A stretch of DNA of 22,209 nt from PFL35 sp041550515 (GTDB taxonomy: Archaea > Thermoplasmatota > E2 > DHVEG-1). The DNA lies in the NCBI GenBank assembly GCA_041550515.1, contig JBFEOQ010000030.1:1-22209 (forward strand). The letters run 5' to 3'. The translations under genes were made by a program, and so were the position numbers. Under the pieces are notes generated by a model. The model saw only the letters and a list, made by a program, of their open reading frames with translations. It was not told the origin of the DNA and did not search any database. Shown here piece by piece: positions 1 through 7,279 of this stretch (positions are counted from its first letter, which is position 1; the number at the start of each line of letters is the position of its first letter).

Positions 1-59
1 CTATTATAAGTTTACATTTTTTATCATTTTATAAAACAAAGCTCAGATAGTTGCTTAAT

Positions 60-470
60 TTAAATTATTATTCCCATGCTGATTCTATTCTCAACCATAA
101 AACCATTTTTTTTATAAAATTCTACAACTTCATCGTTGTCTGAATTTATTTGAAGATTTACTTTTAAACAACCTAATTTTTTTAATTCCTTTATTGCTTT
201 TTTCACTAGTTTGGAGCCAATTCCTTTTCGACGATGTTGTGGATGCAATGCTAGAGAGTATAACCAACCACGATGTCCATCGAATCCAGCAATGATTGTT
301 CCAATAATTTGATTGTTTTCTTCAGCAATAAAGAATAATCCATCATTTTGCTTTATTTTCATATTAATGGTAATTTTAGGATCGTTATGAGGTTTTTGTG
401 GGTTAAAAACTTTTTTCCAAAGTGAAATGACTAAATTTTTATCGGAAGCTTTATAAGTCCTTATTTTCAT
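60..470 (-). CDS. GNAT acetyltransferase, YpeA-like
   Basis: A 136-residue single-domain GNAT N-acetyltransferase, expected to use acetyl-CoA and to be cytosolic; the substrate is unknown. The acetyl-CoA-binding motif is visible around residues 78-88 (HPQHRRKGIGS, the R/QxxGxG/A signature), preceded by the beta-4 strand LYSLAL and followed by the C-terminal NDEVVEFYKKNGF motif typical of the fold. The NDP...FFIAE...GFDGHRG pattern closely resembles the bacterial YpeA subfamily, which has no well-established substrate. The ATG start at 470 has GGTGAT eight bases upstream, a good archaeal Shine-Dalgarno. It is divergent from the reductase gene at 734 and has no operon partner on this side. Confidence 0.93.
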   Translation of the reverse strand: MKIRTYKASDKNLVISLWKKVFNPQKPHNDPKITINMKIKQNDGLFFIAEENNQIIGTIIAGFDGHRGWLYSLALHPQHRRKGIGSKLVKKAIKELKKLGCLKVNLQINSDNDEVVEFYKKNGFMVENRISMGIII

Positions 471-733
471 GGATCAATATCACCTTGAACTTATTTATAT
501 TTTAAATCATAAGTGAATATTAATATTAATTTATTGCTTGTATTTATTTGAGGGGAAAAAATATTTACCGAATTGTAAAGCTTTGAAAACATATAGTAAA
601 TCTGTTATTAGGTTTTTATACGGATTTGAAAAACAGAAAAAATTTTTGTAGAAGAAGTTGTAAAAATATTAGAAAAAAGGAAAGATTATTTTTGTTATAA
701 ATTATTTGGAATATTTAGTAGGAGGTTACAATA

Positions 734-1393
734 ATGTTACCCAGAGTTATTGTTCATAATTCAATCAGTTTAGATGGATCTCTTATAAATTTTGATGTTG
801 ACATGGAAATTCATTACCAACTAGCTAGTAGATACAAACCAGATGCTCATCTTATAGGTTCTAATACAATAAAGATTGGTATTGATCTATATGGAATTTC
901 TCCATCTGAGGAAAAAAAGGATTTTAGGAAACCTGATAGAGATAAAAACCTCCCTTATTGGATTATTATTGATACTAAAGGAACTTTACAAAATAAGCTT
1001 CATGAAGTTAGAAGATTTGAGTTTTGTAAAGATGTTATTATTTTAATATCAAATAAAACTCCAGATGTTTATATAAGTTATTTAAAGGAGAGAAATTATT
1101 TTTTTCACAAATTAGGTGATGAGCATATAGATTTGTATAAATCTCTTCAATTTTTATATAAAAAATATAATGTGAAAAGTATATTAACAGATTGTGGAAG
1201 AATATTAAGTAATCTTCTTTTAAATCAAGATCTTGTTGATGAAGTTAGTTTAATATTTCATCCAGTCATTGTTGGAGATAATTCATATAATATTTTTAAT
1301 AATACAAACAAAAAAATTGAGTTAAAACTATTAAAAAATGAATCCATAAATGGAAAATACATTTGGTTAGCTTATAAAGTTATAAAATCATAA
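734..1393 (+). CDS. RibD C-terminal-type (DHFR-fold) pyrimidine reductase
   Basis: A 219-residue protein of the RibD-C/RIB7 reductase family, dihydrofolate-reductase fold. Archaeal members reduce the ribosylamino-pyrimidinone phosphate intermediate of riboflavin/F420 precursor synthesis with NAD(P)H. The N-terminus RVIVHNSISLDG is the family signature. The C-terminal half carries ILTDCGRILSNLL followed by LVDEVSLIFHPVIVG, matching the glycine-rich nucleotide site and the LVDE...P..G motif. In canonical members the turn reads GGG/GGGxL; here it is DCGRIL, so cofactor handling or substrate may differ, and several paralogues of this fold act outside riboflavin synthesis. GGAGGT at 721-726 places the ATG seven bases downstream. 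No other riboflavin genes are nearby, so the exact reaction is inferred only from the family. Confidence 0.85.
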   Translation: MLPRVIVHNSISLDGSLINFDVDMEIHYQLASRYKPDAHLIGSNTIKIGIDLYGISPSEEKKDFRKPDRDKNLPYWIIIDTKGTLQNKLHEVRRFEFCKDVIILISNKTPDVYISYLKERNYFFHKLGDEHIDLYKSLQFLYKKYNVKSILTDCGRILSNLLLNQDLVDEVSLIFHPVIVGDNSYNIFNNTNKKIELKLLKNESINGKYIWLAYKVIKS

Positions 1394-1522
1394 TAGCATC
1401 TCAAAAAAAACTTTGTAGATTATGATGTTTATTTTATGAATTTTTATTAAAAGATACTTAAAAAAATAGTTTTAATAAAGTATATACTCTATTTTTATAA
1501 GTGAAAAAGGAGAAAATTAATC

Positions 1523-1618
1523 GCCTAGAAAAAGAGGTAGTTGTAAGTATCAAATACCCCAATATACTCCCCCATTCATTAATGATAGATATCAAATATC
1601 CTCATTAATATTCTAGGC
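1523..1618. repeat. Structured palindromic element
   Basis: An outer perfect 8-bp inverted repeat, GCCTAGAA (1523-1530) and TTCTAGGC (1611-1618), encloses two smaller palindromes: GTAT-CAA-ATAC (1547-1557) and GATAT-CAA-ATATC (1588-1600). The two share the core TATCAAATA, and their outermost pairs differ in a compensatory way (G-C versus A-T plus one extra pair). Their centres are 42 bp apart, about four helical turns. It sits just downstream of the minus-strand Cys4 ORF. It could be a folded RNA, a dual operator or a terminus of a small element; the sequence alone does not decide. Confidence 0.5.
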
Positions 1619-1627
1619 ATGTTAATA

Positions 1628-1786
1628 TTAATCATTACTATTATTTATAATTATCGTAGGTGGTTGATTTTTAAATAATGCATCTCTGCATTCTTTACAA
1701 ATTGTATGACAATCTTTTCTATCGTTTTTGTAAAAATAATTTATTCCTTGTTTTTGACGACACCTAGGACATAATTTATTAATCAT
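1628..1786 (-). CDS. Cys4 zinc-finger mini-protein
   Basis: A 52-residue hypothetical protein from an ATG at 1786 (an in-frame TTG at 1819 would give 63 residues; neither has a clear Shine-Dalgarno). It contains CPRC, then about 20 residues with an F/Y-rich segment (NYFYKN), then CKEC. This CxxC...F.Y...CxxC layout resembles the small zinc-binding modules seen in phage and mobile-element proteins, often next to HNH nucleases, but no nuclease motif is present here. It is flanked by inverted-repeat structures at 1523-1618 and 1909-1957. Function unknown; DNA or RNA binding is a guess. It could be a decayed remnant of a larger protein. Confidence 0.5.
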   Translation of the reverse strand: MINKLCPRCRQKQGINYFYKNDRKDCHTICKECRDALFKNQPPTIIINNSND

Positions 1787-1819
1787 AGAAAAATGATAGA
1801 TTTTTTTATTTAAATACAA

Positions 1820-2385
1820 ATTATTAGGATTATTGAAAGTATAAATAAAAAGAATTAGAGTTTGATTTTTATAAGTTATATCAATTAAAATAGATGGTAA
1901 GAAGGGGGGTATTGGGTTTGTTAAGTGGAGGTGATATCACACAATAAAACCCAATACTGACAAATAATATTATTGTAAAATATGGATATTATAATGTATT
2001 TATAAATTTTTTGATTAAATTTGTAACAATTGTAACTTATAAACATAATAAAACGCAAATATTATTAATAAAAAATATAAGTTTGATTTTCTATTAGTTT
2101 AAGTTATTAGATCTAGTATTTTATTTTTAAAGAAAAATATTTTATAAAATTTTGAGAACACAAAATAAATCAAATAATAAAAACTTAATTTCAATCTATT
2201 TTCTTTATATTTAATTGTATGTACTATTTTTTTTTATCAGCTTAATATAATTATATATTACATTTCCAAATAATTGTCTTATACTAATTATATAGAAAAT
2301 TGTTTAATAGATAAGATATTAATCATGATGAAGATATTGTTTGAGAAATAAAAATTAATTAAGTATTAAAAATTGGTGATTATAT
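1820..2385. other. Long AT-rich intergenic region
   Basis: No convincing coding sequence in 566 bp. It holds the nested palindrome at 1909-1957 and, at its right end, the presumed msrB promoter. Apart from the G-run and hairpin, the stretch is almost only A and T with scattered stops in all frames. No tRNA- or snoRNA-like fold was recognised by eye. Confidence 0.6.
1909..1957. repeat. Nested inverted repeat (hairpin around a 10-bp palindrome)
   Basis: Perfect 11-bp arms GTATTGGGTTT (1909-1919) and AAACCCAATAC (1947-1957) enclose a loop whose centre is the perfect 10-bp palindrome GTGATATCAC (1931-1940). A run of six G precedes the left arm (1904-1909). The stem is far more GC-rich than the surrounding DNA. 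The left side (G-run plus TATTGGG) is also an imperfect inverted copy of CCCAATA...CCCCC at 1558-1573, so the two elements bracket the Cys4 mini-gene. Possible roles are a structured RNA, a protein-binding site or an element end. Confidence 0.65.
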
Positions 2386-2781
2386 ATGATCTATAAGTTT
2401 AATAAATCAGAAGAAGAATGGAAGAAAATACTTAATTCTAAACAGTATCGTATTCTTAGAGAAAAAGGTACTGAGAAACCTTTTACCGGAAAGCTTCTTT
2501 ATAATAAAAAAAATGGGATATATGTTTGTAGTGCTTGCGGTAATCCTTTGTTTTCGTCTGATACAAAATTTGATTCTGGATCTGGTTGGCCAAGTTTCTT
2601 TGATGTTATTAGCAAAGATGCTGTTGAGTTAAAAAATGATGATAGTCTTGGTATGAAAAGAATCGAAGTTGTATGTAATATGTGTGGTAGTCATCTTGGT
2701 CATGTTTTTGATGATGGACCATTTCAAACTGGTAAGCGTTATTGTATTAATTCCTTATCTCTTGATTTTAAGGGTAAATAA
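2386..2781 (+). CDS. msrB: Peptide-methionine (R)-S-oxide reductase MsrB
   Basis: A 131-residue, full-length MsrB that reduces the R-epimer of methionine sulfoxide in proteins, normally with thioredoxin as reductant. The structural zinc site is complete (CSAC at 48-51, CNMC at 97-100), the SGSGWPSF motif lies at 64-71, and the catalytic cysteine is C120 in RYCINS. There is no signal peptide, so it should act in the cytosol. The start is supported by GGTGAT five bases before the ATG. It lies about 210 bp upstream of a molybdopterin oxidoreductase of the MsrP/YedY fold on the same strand, which suggests a shared role in repair of oxidised methionine, although the gap argues for separate promoters. 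Identification is secure. Confidence 0.97.
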   Translation: MIYKFNKSEEEWKKILNSKQYRILREKGTEKPFTGKLLYNKKNGIYVCSACGNPLFSSDTKFDSGSGWPSFFDVISKDAVELKNDDSLGMKRIEVVCNMCGSHLGHVFDDGPFQTGKRYCINSLSLDFKGK

Positions 2782-2992
2782 ATGTATATATTGTCTTTGA
2801 TGTTGAAATTTGTTGAGGTAATAAACATAATAAGATTACGAGAATCAACGAGATTAATTTTTAATTTTTGTAAATTAAATAAGTTTTAGGAAGAATTTTT
2901 GGATATTATTATATTACAGGAGAAGTTTGTTTCTTCATAATATTTATATATGTATAAAATATTTTAATCGAAATTTGTGAATTAAGGAGATT

Positions 2993-3679
2993 TTGATAAT
3001 TATTAAAATAACTAGAGATCGTACATTCCATTTTATTATTTTTTTGTTAATTTTATTATTTATTACTTTATTACTCTCAAATAATTTTTTCAAAGAAGAT
3101 TTTAAAATAGAAGGATCAGAAATAAGTAGCTATTATGGGGAAGAACTTTCATCAATTTATGATTTTAGGGAGAATTCAATAAAAGGTTATCAATATATAT
3201 CAAAAGATAACTATGAACTTAAAATAACAGGTTTGATTAATAAATCTCAGAATTTTTCTTATGATGAAATAATAAATTCTTTTACCAGTTATAAAAAAGT
3301 TATAACTCTTAATTGTGTTGAAGGTTGGGATGTAAAGCTACTGTGGGAAGGGATTCTTGTTAAAGATCTACTTGATACAGTAAATATTTCTGAAAAAGCA
3401 AAAATTATAATTTTTCATGCAGTTGATGGATTCACGACATCCTTTCCAATAGATTTTATAATAGATAATAATATAATGCTTGCATATAAGATTAATAATA
3501 TTACGATGCCACCTGAAAGAGGTTTTCCATTTCAGTTAGCTGCTGAAGGTAAATGGGGTTATAAATGGATAAAATGGGTGACAGAGATAGAATTATCTGA
3601 TGATATTTACTATAGGGGATTTTGGGAGAGTAGAGGTTATTCAAATGATGGTGATCTAAATAAGAGTTACCTGGAATAA
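2993..3679 (+). CDS. Membrane-anchored MsrP/YedY-like molybdopterin oxidoreductase
   Basis: About 228 residues: an N-terminal membrane segment (roughly residues 13-30) then a sulfite-oxidase-fold molybdopterin domain facing outward. The key cysteine that ligates molybdenum is in LNCVEGW (about residue 107), followed by W.G..VKDLL, a DGF/FPI motif, and the C-terminal WVTEIEL...GFWESRGY block typical of YedY-like proteins. MsrP enzymes reduce methionine sulfoxide in exported proteins with electrons from a heme-b membrane partner; this role is inferred from the fold, msrB upstream and the hidden membrane ORF downstream. No twin-arginine motif is seen (only RDR near the N-terminus), unusual for a cofactor-loaded exported enzyme. 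The first canonical codon is TTG at 2993, only two bases after GGAGA; ATA at 2996 or ATT at 2999 would be better spaced, so the start is uncertain. Confidence 0.85.
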   Translation: MIIIKITRDRTFHFIIFLLILLFITLLLSNNFFKEDFKIEGSEISSYYGEELSSIYDFRENSIKGYQYISKDNYELKITGLINKSQNFSYDEIINSFTSYKKVITLNCVEGWDVKLLWEGILVKDLLDTVNISEKAKIIIFHAVDGFTTSFPIDFIIDNNIMLAYKINNITMPPERGFPFQLAAEGKWGYKWIKWVTEIELSDDIYYRGFWESRGYSNDGDLNKSYLE

Positions 3680-3899
3680 TAAAAAGATTAAAAAAATAAT
3701 TCATTATGGACTTCTTATAATAATAATCCTTTATACTATAACTGGTTTTGGAATTACTCAATATAGGATAATTCAACAGTTAACTTTTGATCTGATATCA
3801 AAAGCTAATTCAACTATATTACATACTTATCTTATATATCCCTTGGTTGTATTTCTATATTTGCATATTATAATAACTTTTAAAAAAGGGAAGTTTTAA
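3660..3899 (+). CDS. Two-helix membrane protein, putative heme-b partner of the MsrP-like enzyme
   Basis: An open frame of 79 codons overlapping the end of the molybdopterin gene in another frame. It encodes a positively charged N-terminus (RVTWNNKKIKKI), a helix beginning IHYGLL and ending TGFGIT, a short loop, then a second helix with ILH...YLHI, where the two histidines are 14 residues apart. A histidine at the start of helix 1, the TGxGI turn and a 14-residue His-His pair in a later helix are typical of b-type cytochromes such as b561 and formate-dehydrogenase gamma. No ATG, GTG or TTG precedes helix 1. GGTGATC at 3650-3656 lies four bases before ATA at 3660, so an ATA start, or a frameshift from the upstream gene, is the likely route. 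Inferred role: electron delivery to the molybdopterin domain, like MsrQ. Confidence 0.62.
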   Translation: MRVTWNNKKIKKIIHYGLLIIIILYTITGFGITQYRIIQQLTFDLISKANSTILHTYLIYPLVVFLYLHIIITFKKGKF

Positions 3900-4007
3900 A
3901 TCCTTAAACTCTCTTATTACGAATTTAATAATAATATAAATTTAATTTGAATTAATATAACAGAAGTTATATATGTGTATATATGAATTGATGAGGTATT
4001 TGTATTT

Positions 4008-4184
4008 ATGAAATTTTGTCCAAGATGCGGATCAAAGAATATAGATTGGCTATTACCTCATGATCGGCAAAAATGGGAATGCAAAGATTGTGGTTATATT
4101 GGAGCATTTATTGTTGATGATGGAAAACTTGCAGATGAGATACATAAACAATATCAAAAAAACAAAGGAAAATTTTTAAATTAA
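4008..4184 (+). CDS. Zinc-ribbon mini-protein (archaeal, 58 aa)
   Basis: A 58-residue protein with one complete zinc ribbon: FCPRCGS at residues 3-9 and WECKDCGYIG at 23-32, with an acidic-then-basic helical tail. The layout (FCPxCGS, a W/L/P-rich linker, WxCxxCGYxG, then an acidic stretch) is familiar from small uncharacterised archaeal zinc-ribbon proteins. GAGGT at 3993-3997 lies ten bases before the ATG. Such proteins are suspected of binding nucleic acids or transcription/translation machinery, but no function is established. T-runs downstream suggest a monocistronic transcript. Confidence 0.85.
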   Translation: MKFCPRCGSKNIDWLLPHDRQKWECKDCGYIGAFIVDDGKLADEIHKQYQKNKGKFLN

Positions 4185-4218
4185 TAAGTCTATAAATAAG
4201 GATTAAAAGTATCTATTT

Positions 4219-4266
4219 TAATTTTTTATTAATATTTCTCATTTTTTAAAATTACCCCTTTTTTGA
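4219..4266 (+). terminator. T-rich transcription stop
   Basis: Three T-runs (about 4219-4266) follow the zinc-ribbon gene on its own strand. Archaeal RNA polymerase stops at oligo-U tracts without needing a hairpin, so this is a plausible terminator. Confidence 0.4.
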
Positions 4267-4303
4267 AATATTATACAGTAATACTATATATGATTTAGTT
4301 ACA

Positions 4304-4341
4304 AAAAAGTTAAAATAGAAAAAATTAATTTAAAAAATATT
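4304..4341 (-). terminator. T-rich stop for the JAMM gene
   Basis: Several A-runs on the plus strand, read as U-runs by minus-strand transcripts, lie just past the stop codon of the JAMM gene. Together with the T-runs at 4219-4266 they form a convergent termination zone. Confidence 0.4.
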
Positions 4342-4348
4342 TGATTTC

Positions 4349-4765
4349 TTAAACGATTATTATATTTATTTCATTGCCTAAATAATTATATGCTTTCCAT
4401 GAAGTTTCATTAAAGGGATTTGCAACAATAATATGGATTCTTCCATATTTATTAAAAAGTTCTAAATCTGCCTGGGATGGAACTGGATTACCCGAAGGAT
4501 GACTATGAACAGTACCTATTATACTAAAATCTATAGGTAGCATATGTAATTTAAATATTGCTTGAGAACCACCAGATATTGTACCAGGTAAGAGTATAAC
4601 TTCTATTATTGTATTTTTAATGTTAGTGTCAACTCTAAGTAGCCCACCAAATTCTTTTGGATAAATTGATTTCGCGCTTTCTAAGATGATTTTTAAACAT
4701 TTTTTTTTTATTTTCCATTGGATCGGTGTGTACGCATATTTTTTCTTTCTTTGAAAAAAACTCAT
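4349..4765 (-). CDS. JAMM/MPN (Mov34) metalloprotease
   Basis: A 138-residue stand-alone JAMM-fold zinc peptidase. All zinc-site elements are present: E38 (in EFGGLL), H87 and H89 in HSH, S97 and D100, giving the HxHx7SxxD motif. Archaeal single-domain JAMM proteins such as AfJAMM and HvJAMM1 cleave isopeptide or linear bonds of ubiquitin-like SAMP proteins; some prokaryotic relatives process sulfur-carrier proteins. No ubiquitin-like, E1-like or sulfur-carrier gene is seen nearby, so the substrate is unknown. GAGGAT lies three to four bases before the ATG at 4765, a tight but workable spacing. It follows the DUF996 gene on the same strand, about 90 bp downstream. Confidence 0.93.
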   Translation of the reverse strand: MSFFQRKKKYAYTPIQWKIKKKCLKIILESAKSIYPKEFGGLLRVDTNIKNTIIEVILLPGTISGGSQAIFKLHMLPIDFSIIGTVHSHPSGNPVPSQADLELFNKYGRIHIIVANPFNETSWKAYNYLGNEINIIIV

Positions 4766-4853
4766 AACATCCTCACTAAAAATATCATTTTTATAAAAGA
4801 ATTATCATTTATAATATTAATTTTTTTTTTTGGATCTATTGAATCTTTTTTAT

Positions 4854-5438
4854 TCAGGTTTTTGCTGGGAGTTTATCAGGTAATGAGAAGTAAGCTATTA
4901 TTTCAATTATTCGAGCAATGAATAAAATTAAAAAACCAATTAATACTATTGTAGTTATTGCACCAATAAAATATGCAGTTCCTGTAGTTTTAAACAAGTT
5001 AATTTTTGTATGCTCTGCAATACTATTGTAACTCCGTCTTAGGTATATTGCCGCAATAATTGATATAATCCATGCAACTATTAAACCTAATATGCAGCCT
5101 CCAATAATCGTGCCAAAGTAATCCCAAAATGTTTCAAAATTAGTAATTTCAGCATTTTGTAAACTAGAAATCCATGAAAATCCACCAGCAGCTCCAAATG
5201 CAAGAAGCATTATGATAAAAATTGCTACAATTGTAAGTATACTAAAAATAAAATTCATAAGATAATTTTTAAAGATATCTTCATCCTTTGTTATTTCAGA
5301 TATATATTTTACAGCTATAAATAATAACACAAGACCTATAATACTTACTAAAGGACCTGCAAATGGAATAAAACCTCCAATAAACAAAAAAATTGCACCA
5401 ATTCCACCAAAATTTCTTGCATCTCTTAATTCAACCAT
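4854..5438 (-). CDS. DUF996 integral membrane protein
   Basis: About 194 residues with four to five membrane helices. The N-terminal pattern GGIGAIFLFIGGFIPFAG...IIGLVLLFIAVKYIS with the following DEDIFKNYL matches the DUF996 family, common in archaea and without known function. Two further helix pairs follow, roughly residues 65-90, 115-140 and 160-185. The reading frame can begin at a GTG at 5450, but that GTG is inside a good Shine-Dalgarno (GGTGAAG), so the ATG at 5438 (protein start MVELRDA) is the better start. The gene upstream on the same strand is the secreted protease, separated by about 136 bp. Confidence 0.85.
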   Translation of the reverse strand: MVELRDARNFGGIGAIFLFIGGFIPFAGPLVSIIGLVLLFIAVKYISEITKDEDIFKNYLMNFIFSILTIVAIFIIMLLAFGAAGGFSWISSLQNAEITNFETFWDYFGTIIGGCILGLIVAWIISIIAAIYLRRSYNSIAEHTKINLFKTTGTAYFIGAITTIVLIGFLILFIARIIEIIAYFSLPDKLPAKT

Positions 5439-5574
5439 ATATCTCTTCACCTTTTTTTTATTATATACAACATCTATTTATAATTTAAAAATAATGTGTT
5501 TTAATTAAAATTTCTTTTGAATATATCTGCTGGTTTTATTAAAATAATTTATTATGATAATATATCAAAAAAAA

Positions 5575-7065
5575 CTAAGTTAATAGATTTTCATTTTTTG
5601 GTATCTCAAAATAACTTAAGTTAACTGCTCCCCAATCATTATAGTCTCTTTTACCATTTGTACCATCTGAGTAATCCAGTATCGAATATGTATATCTATA
5701 ATTCATTATACTTTTATAATTTCTGTAGATATACCATCCAGGAAGAAAAGGATTTTTTGTTAATTGATTATCACAACCCTTTGGATTACCTCCACGTATA
5801 CCAAAGTTATGACCCATTTCATGCATAATTGCTGATGCATAAATAGTGTTATTACTTTTTTTAAAGGTACGCGCTTTTTTCTCTATTAAAACATTTGCAA
5901 TAACAAAACTGTTAGTGCCTGGTAAATATCCCCAATATGGTGAGATATCTCCACTAAAAGCATATCCTTTAGGAAATTGGTCATGAACGAATACTCCATA
6001 ATGAAATACACTACGTTTCCAGTTTTGTTCGTTATTATCTAAAAAATATTTTCTCCAAATCTCTAAAATTTCATCAAAATCAGATTTTTCATCATAAGAA
6101 ATAATGTCACCACCATTTATTTCACCACTATCAATATGAAGTAAAATATTTCTCTTATGAAAAGGTAGTTTTAATATTTCAAATGCTGTTTTTTCAATTC
6201 TTGGCACATCACCATTTGCTTCTTGCATATAATCGATTTCAAGAAAAATATCTTTTCTAAATGGATCAGAGTTAAAATTTTTTGTTAAATATTCTTCGTA
6301 ATTATTTATGCTATCTAAATCAGGATCAATGTTTGTATGATCGTCCCATATAAATGGATTGTAACCCCATCTATATTCCCATTCAATAGGTATCTTATCA
6401 TTATCTGGATCACCTAAATTTTTAACTTCAGGGTCAGTGTTATATGTATATACTTCTGTCCAATAAGGTATGTTATCATTATCAAAATCATTTTGATAAA
6501 TATTAAATAATAACTCAAAGTCTTTCTCTAGGTTATATATGCTGCCATCATCACAACCGTTTAACCGACCATAACCACTAGGATCATTAATATAATCAGA
6601 TCCATCCCAATGACTTGTTTTAATATTATAAAAAAGCTTAACATCATATTTATTAGTAGAATTTATTATATCACCACTTATATCACATAGTTCTTCTTCT
6701 CCTTGATTTTTTGTATATAGCTGAATTATTATCTCAACGATTTCAACATCATCAGGAACATCAGTCATAATTGAATAATTTAGATTATAAGAATTTTTAT
6801 TAATTTTGAATAATGAGCTGTTAAACTCTAAATTATTAATGAAAATTTTAACAAAAAAATCATTATTTAAATAATCATCAATAGCTTTTAAAGCTCTAAT
6901 ATAGTCTATTTTTAGAGTTATGTTTATATCAATTTGTGGGTCATAATCTATTAAAATTTCATTACTTTTAAAAAGGTTTTTTTGAGAATTCATAGAAATT
7001 GAAATTGAAGAACTTAATCCATTAAAAATTAATATGAGTATAATAACCAAGATTGATTTTTTCAT
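5575..7065 (-). CDS. Secreted metzincin-like zinc protease with TSP3-like calcium repeats
   Basis: A 496-residue exported protein. Residues 1-20 form a signal peptide (MKKS then a long hydrophobic run). An Asn-rich domain follows; residues 193-260 contain three acidic blocks (DFDNDNIPYWTE, DPDNDKIPIEWE, DPDLDSINNYEEY) that look like thrombospondin type-3/EF-like calcium-binding repeats. The catalytic region has HEMGH at 415-419 and a downstream SIMNY at 452-456 that fits a metzincin Met-turn. Relatives usually read HExxHxxGxRHGG, providing a third zinc His; here the sequence is GIRGG, so that His is missing. It may be an inactive homologue, or another residue (for example in NPKGCDN) may take over. 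AAGGTG lies about ten bases before the ATG. The stop is TAG, uncommon in this window. Likely role: degradation of external protein or cell-surface maturation. Confidence 0.82.
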   Translation of the reverse strand: MKKSILVIILILIFNGLSSSISISMNSQKNLFKSNEILIDYDPQIDINITLKIDYIRALKAIDDYLNNDFFVKIFINNLEFNSSLFKINKNSYNLNYSIMTDVPDDVEIVEIIIQLYTKNQGEEELCDISGDIINSTNKYDVKLFYNIKTSHWDGSDYINDPSGYGRLNGCDDGSIYNLEKDFELLFNIYQNDFDNDNIPYWTEVYTYNTDPEVKNLGDPDNDKIPIEWEYRWGYNPFIWDDHTNIDPDLDSINNYEEYLTKNFNSDPFRKDIFLEIDYMQEANGDVPRIEKTAFEILKLPFHKRNILLHIDSGEINGGDIISYDEKSDFDEILEIWRKYFLDNNEQNWKRSVFHYGVFVHDQFPKGYAFSGDISPYWGYLPGTNSFVIANVLIEKKARTFKKSNNTIYASAIMHEMGHNFGIRGGNPKGCDNQLTKNPFLPGWYIYRNYKSIMNYRYTYSILDYSDGTNGKRDYNDWGAVNLSYFEIPKNENLLT

Positions 7066-7279
7066 TTAGTCTGCACACCTTACTTATAATTAAGAGCTAG
7101 GGGATATATTAGACTCTTTAAATAATTAATGATTATTTTATGTTTTGAAATATATAATTTTTTATCAAATAAACATTTTTAAATCATTGATAATATTATA
7201 TACCACTAAACTGAAATACCAAAAAAAAGTTATAGCTTCTCTAAATAAACTAAAAAAAATCAAGATGAGGTGGCAGAAA

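Noticed and set aside
640..733. Short plus-strand frame ending in the RibD-C ribosome site
   Set aside because: It has a plausible helical translation but no start codon or ribosome site, and it overlaps the next gene's leader.
3501..3776. 91-codon minus-strand frame
   Set aside because: It lies opposite the molybdopterin gene and the hidden membrane ORF, has no recognisable domain or ribosome site, and the plus strand has clear family motifs.
7145..7279. N-terminal extension of the beta-helix protein from TTG 7145
   Set aside because: No ribosome site at 7145, whereas GAGGTGG at 7267-7273 is well placed for TTG 7280; the extension looks like an AT-rich leader.
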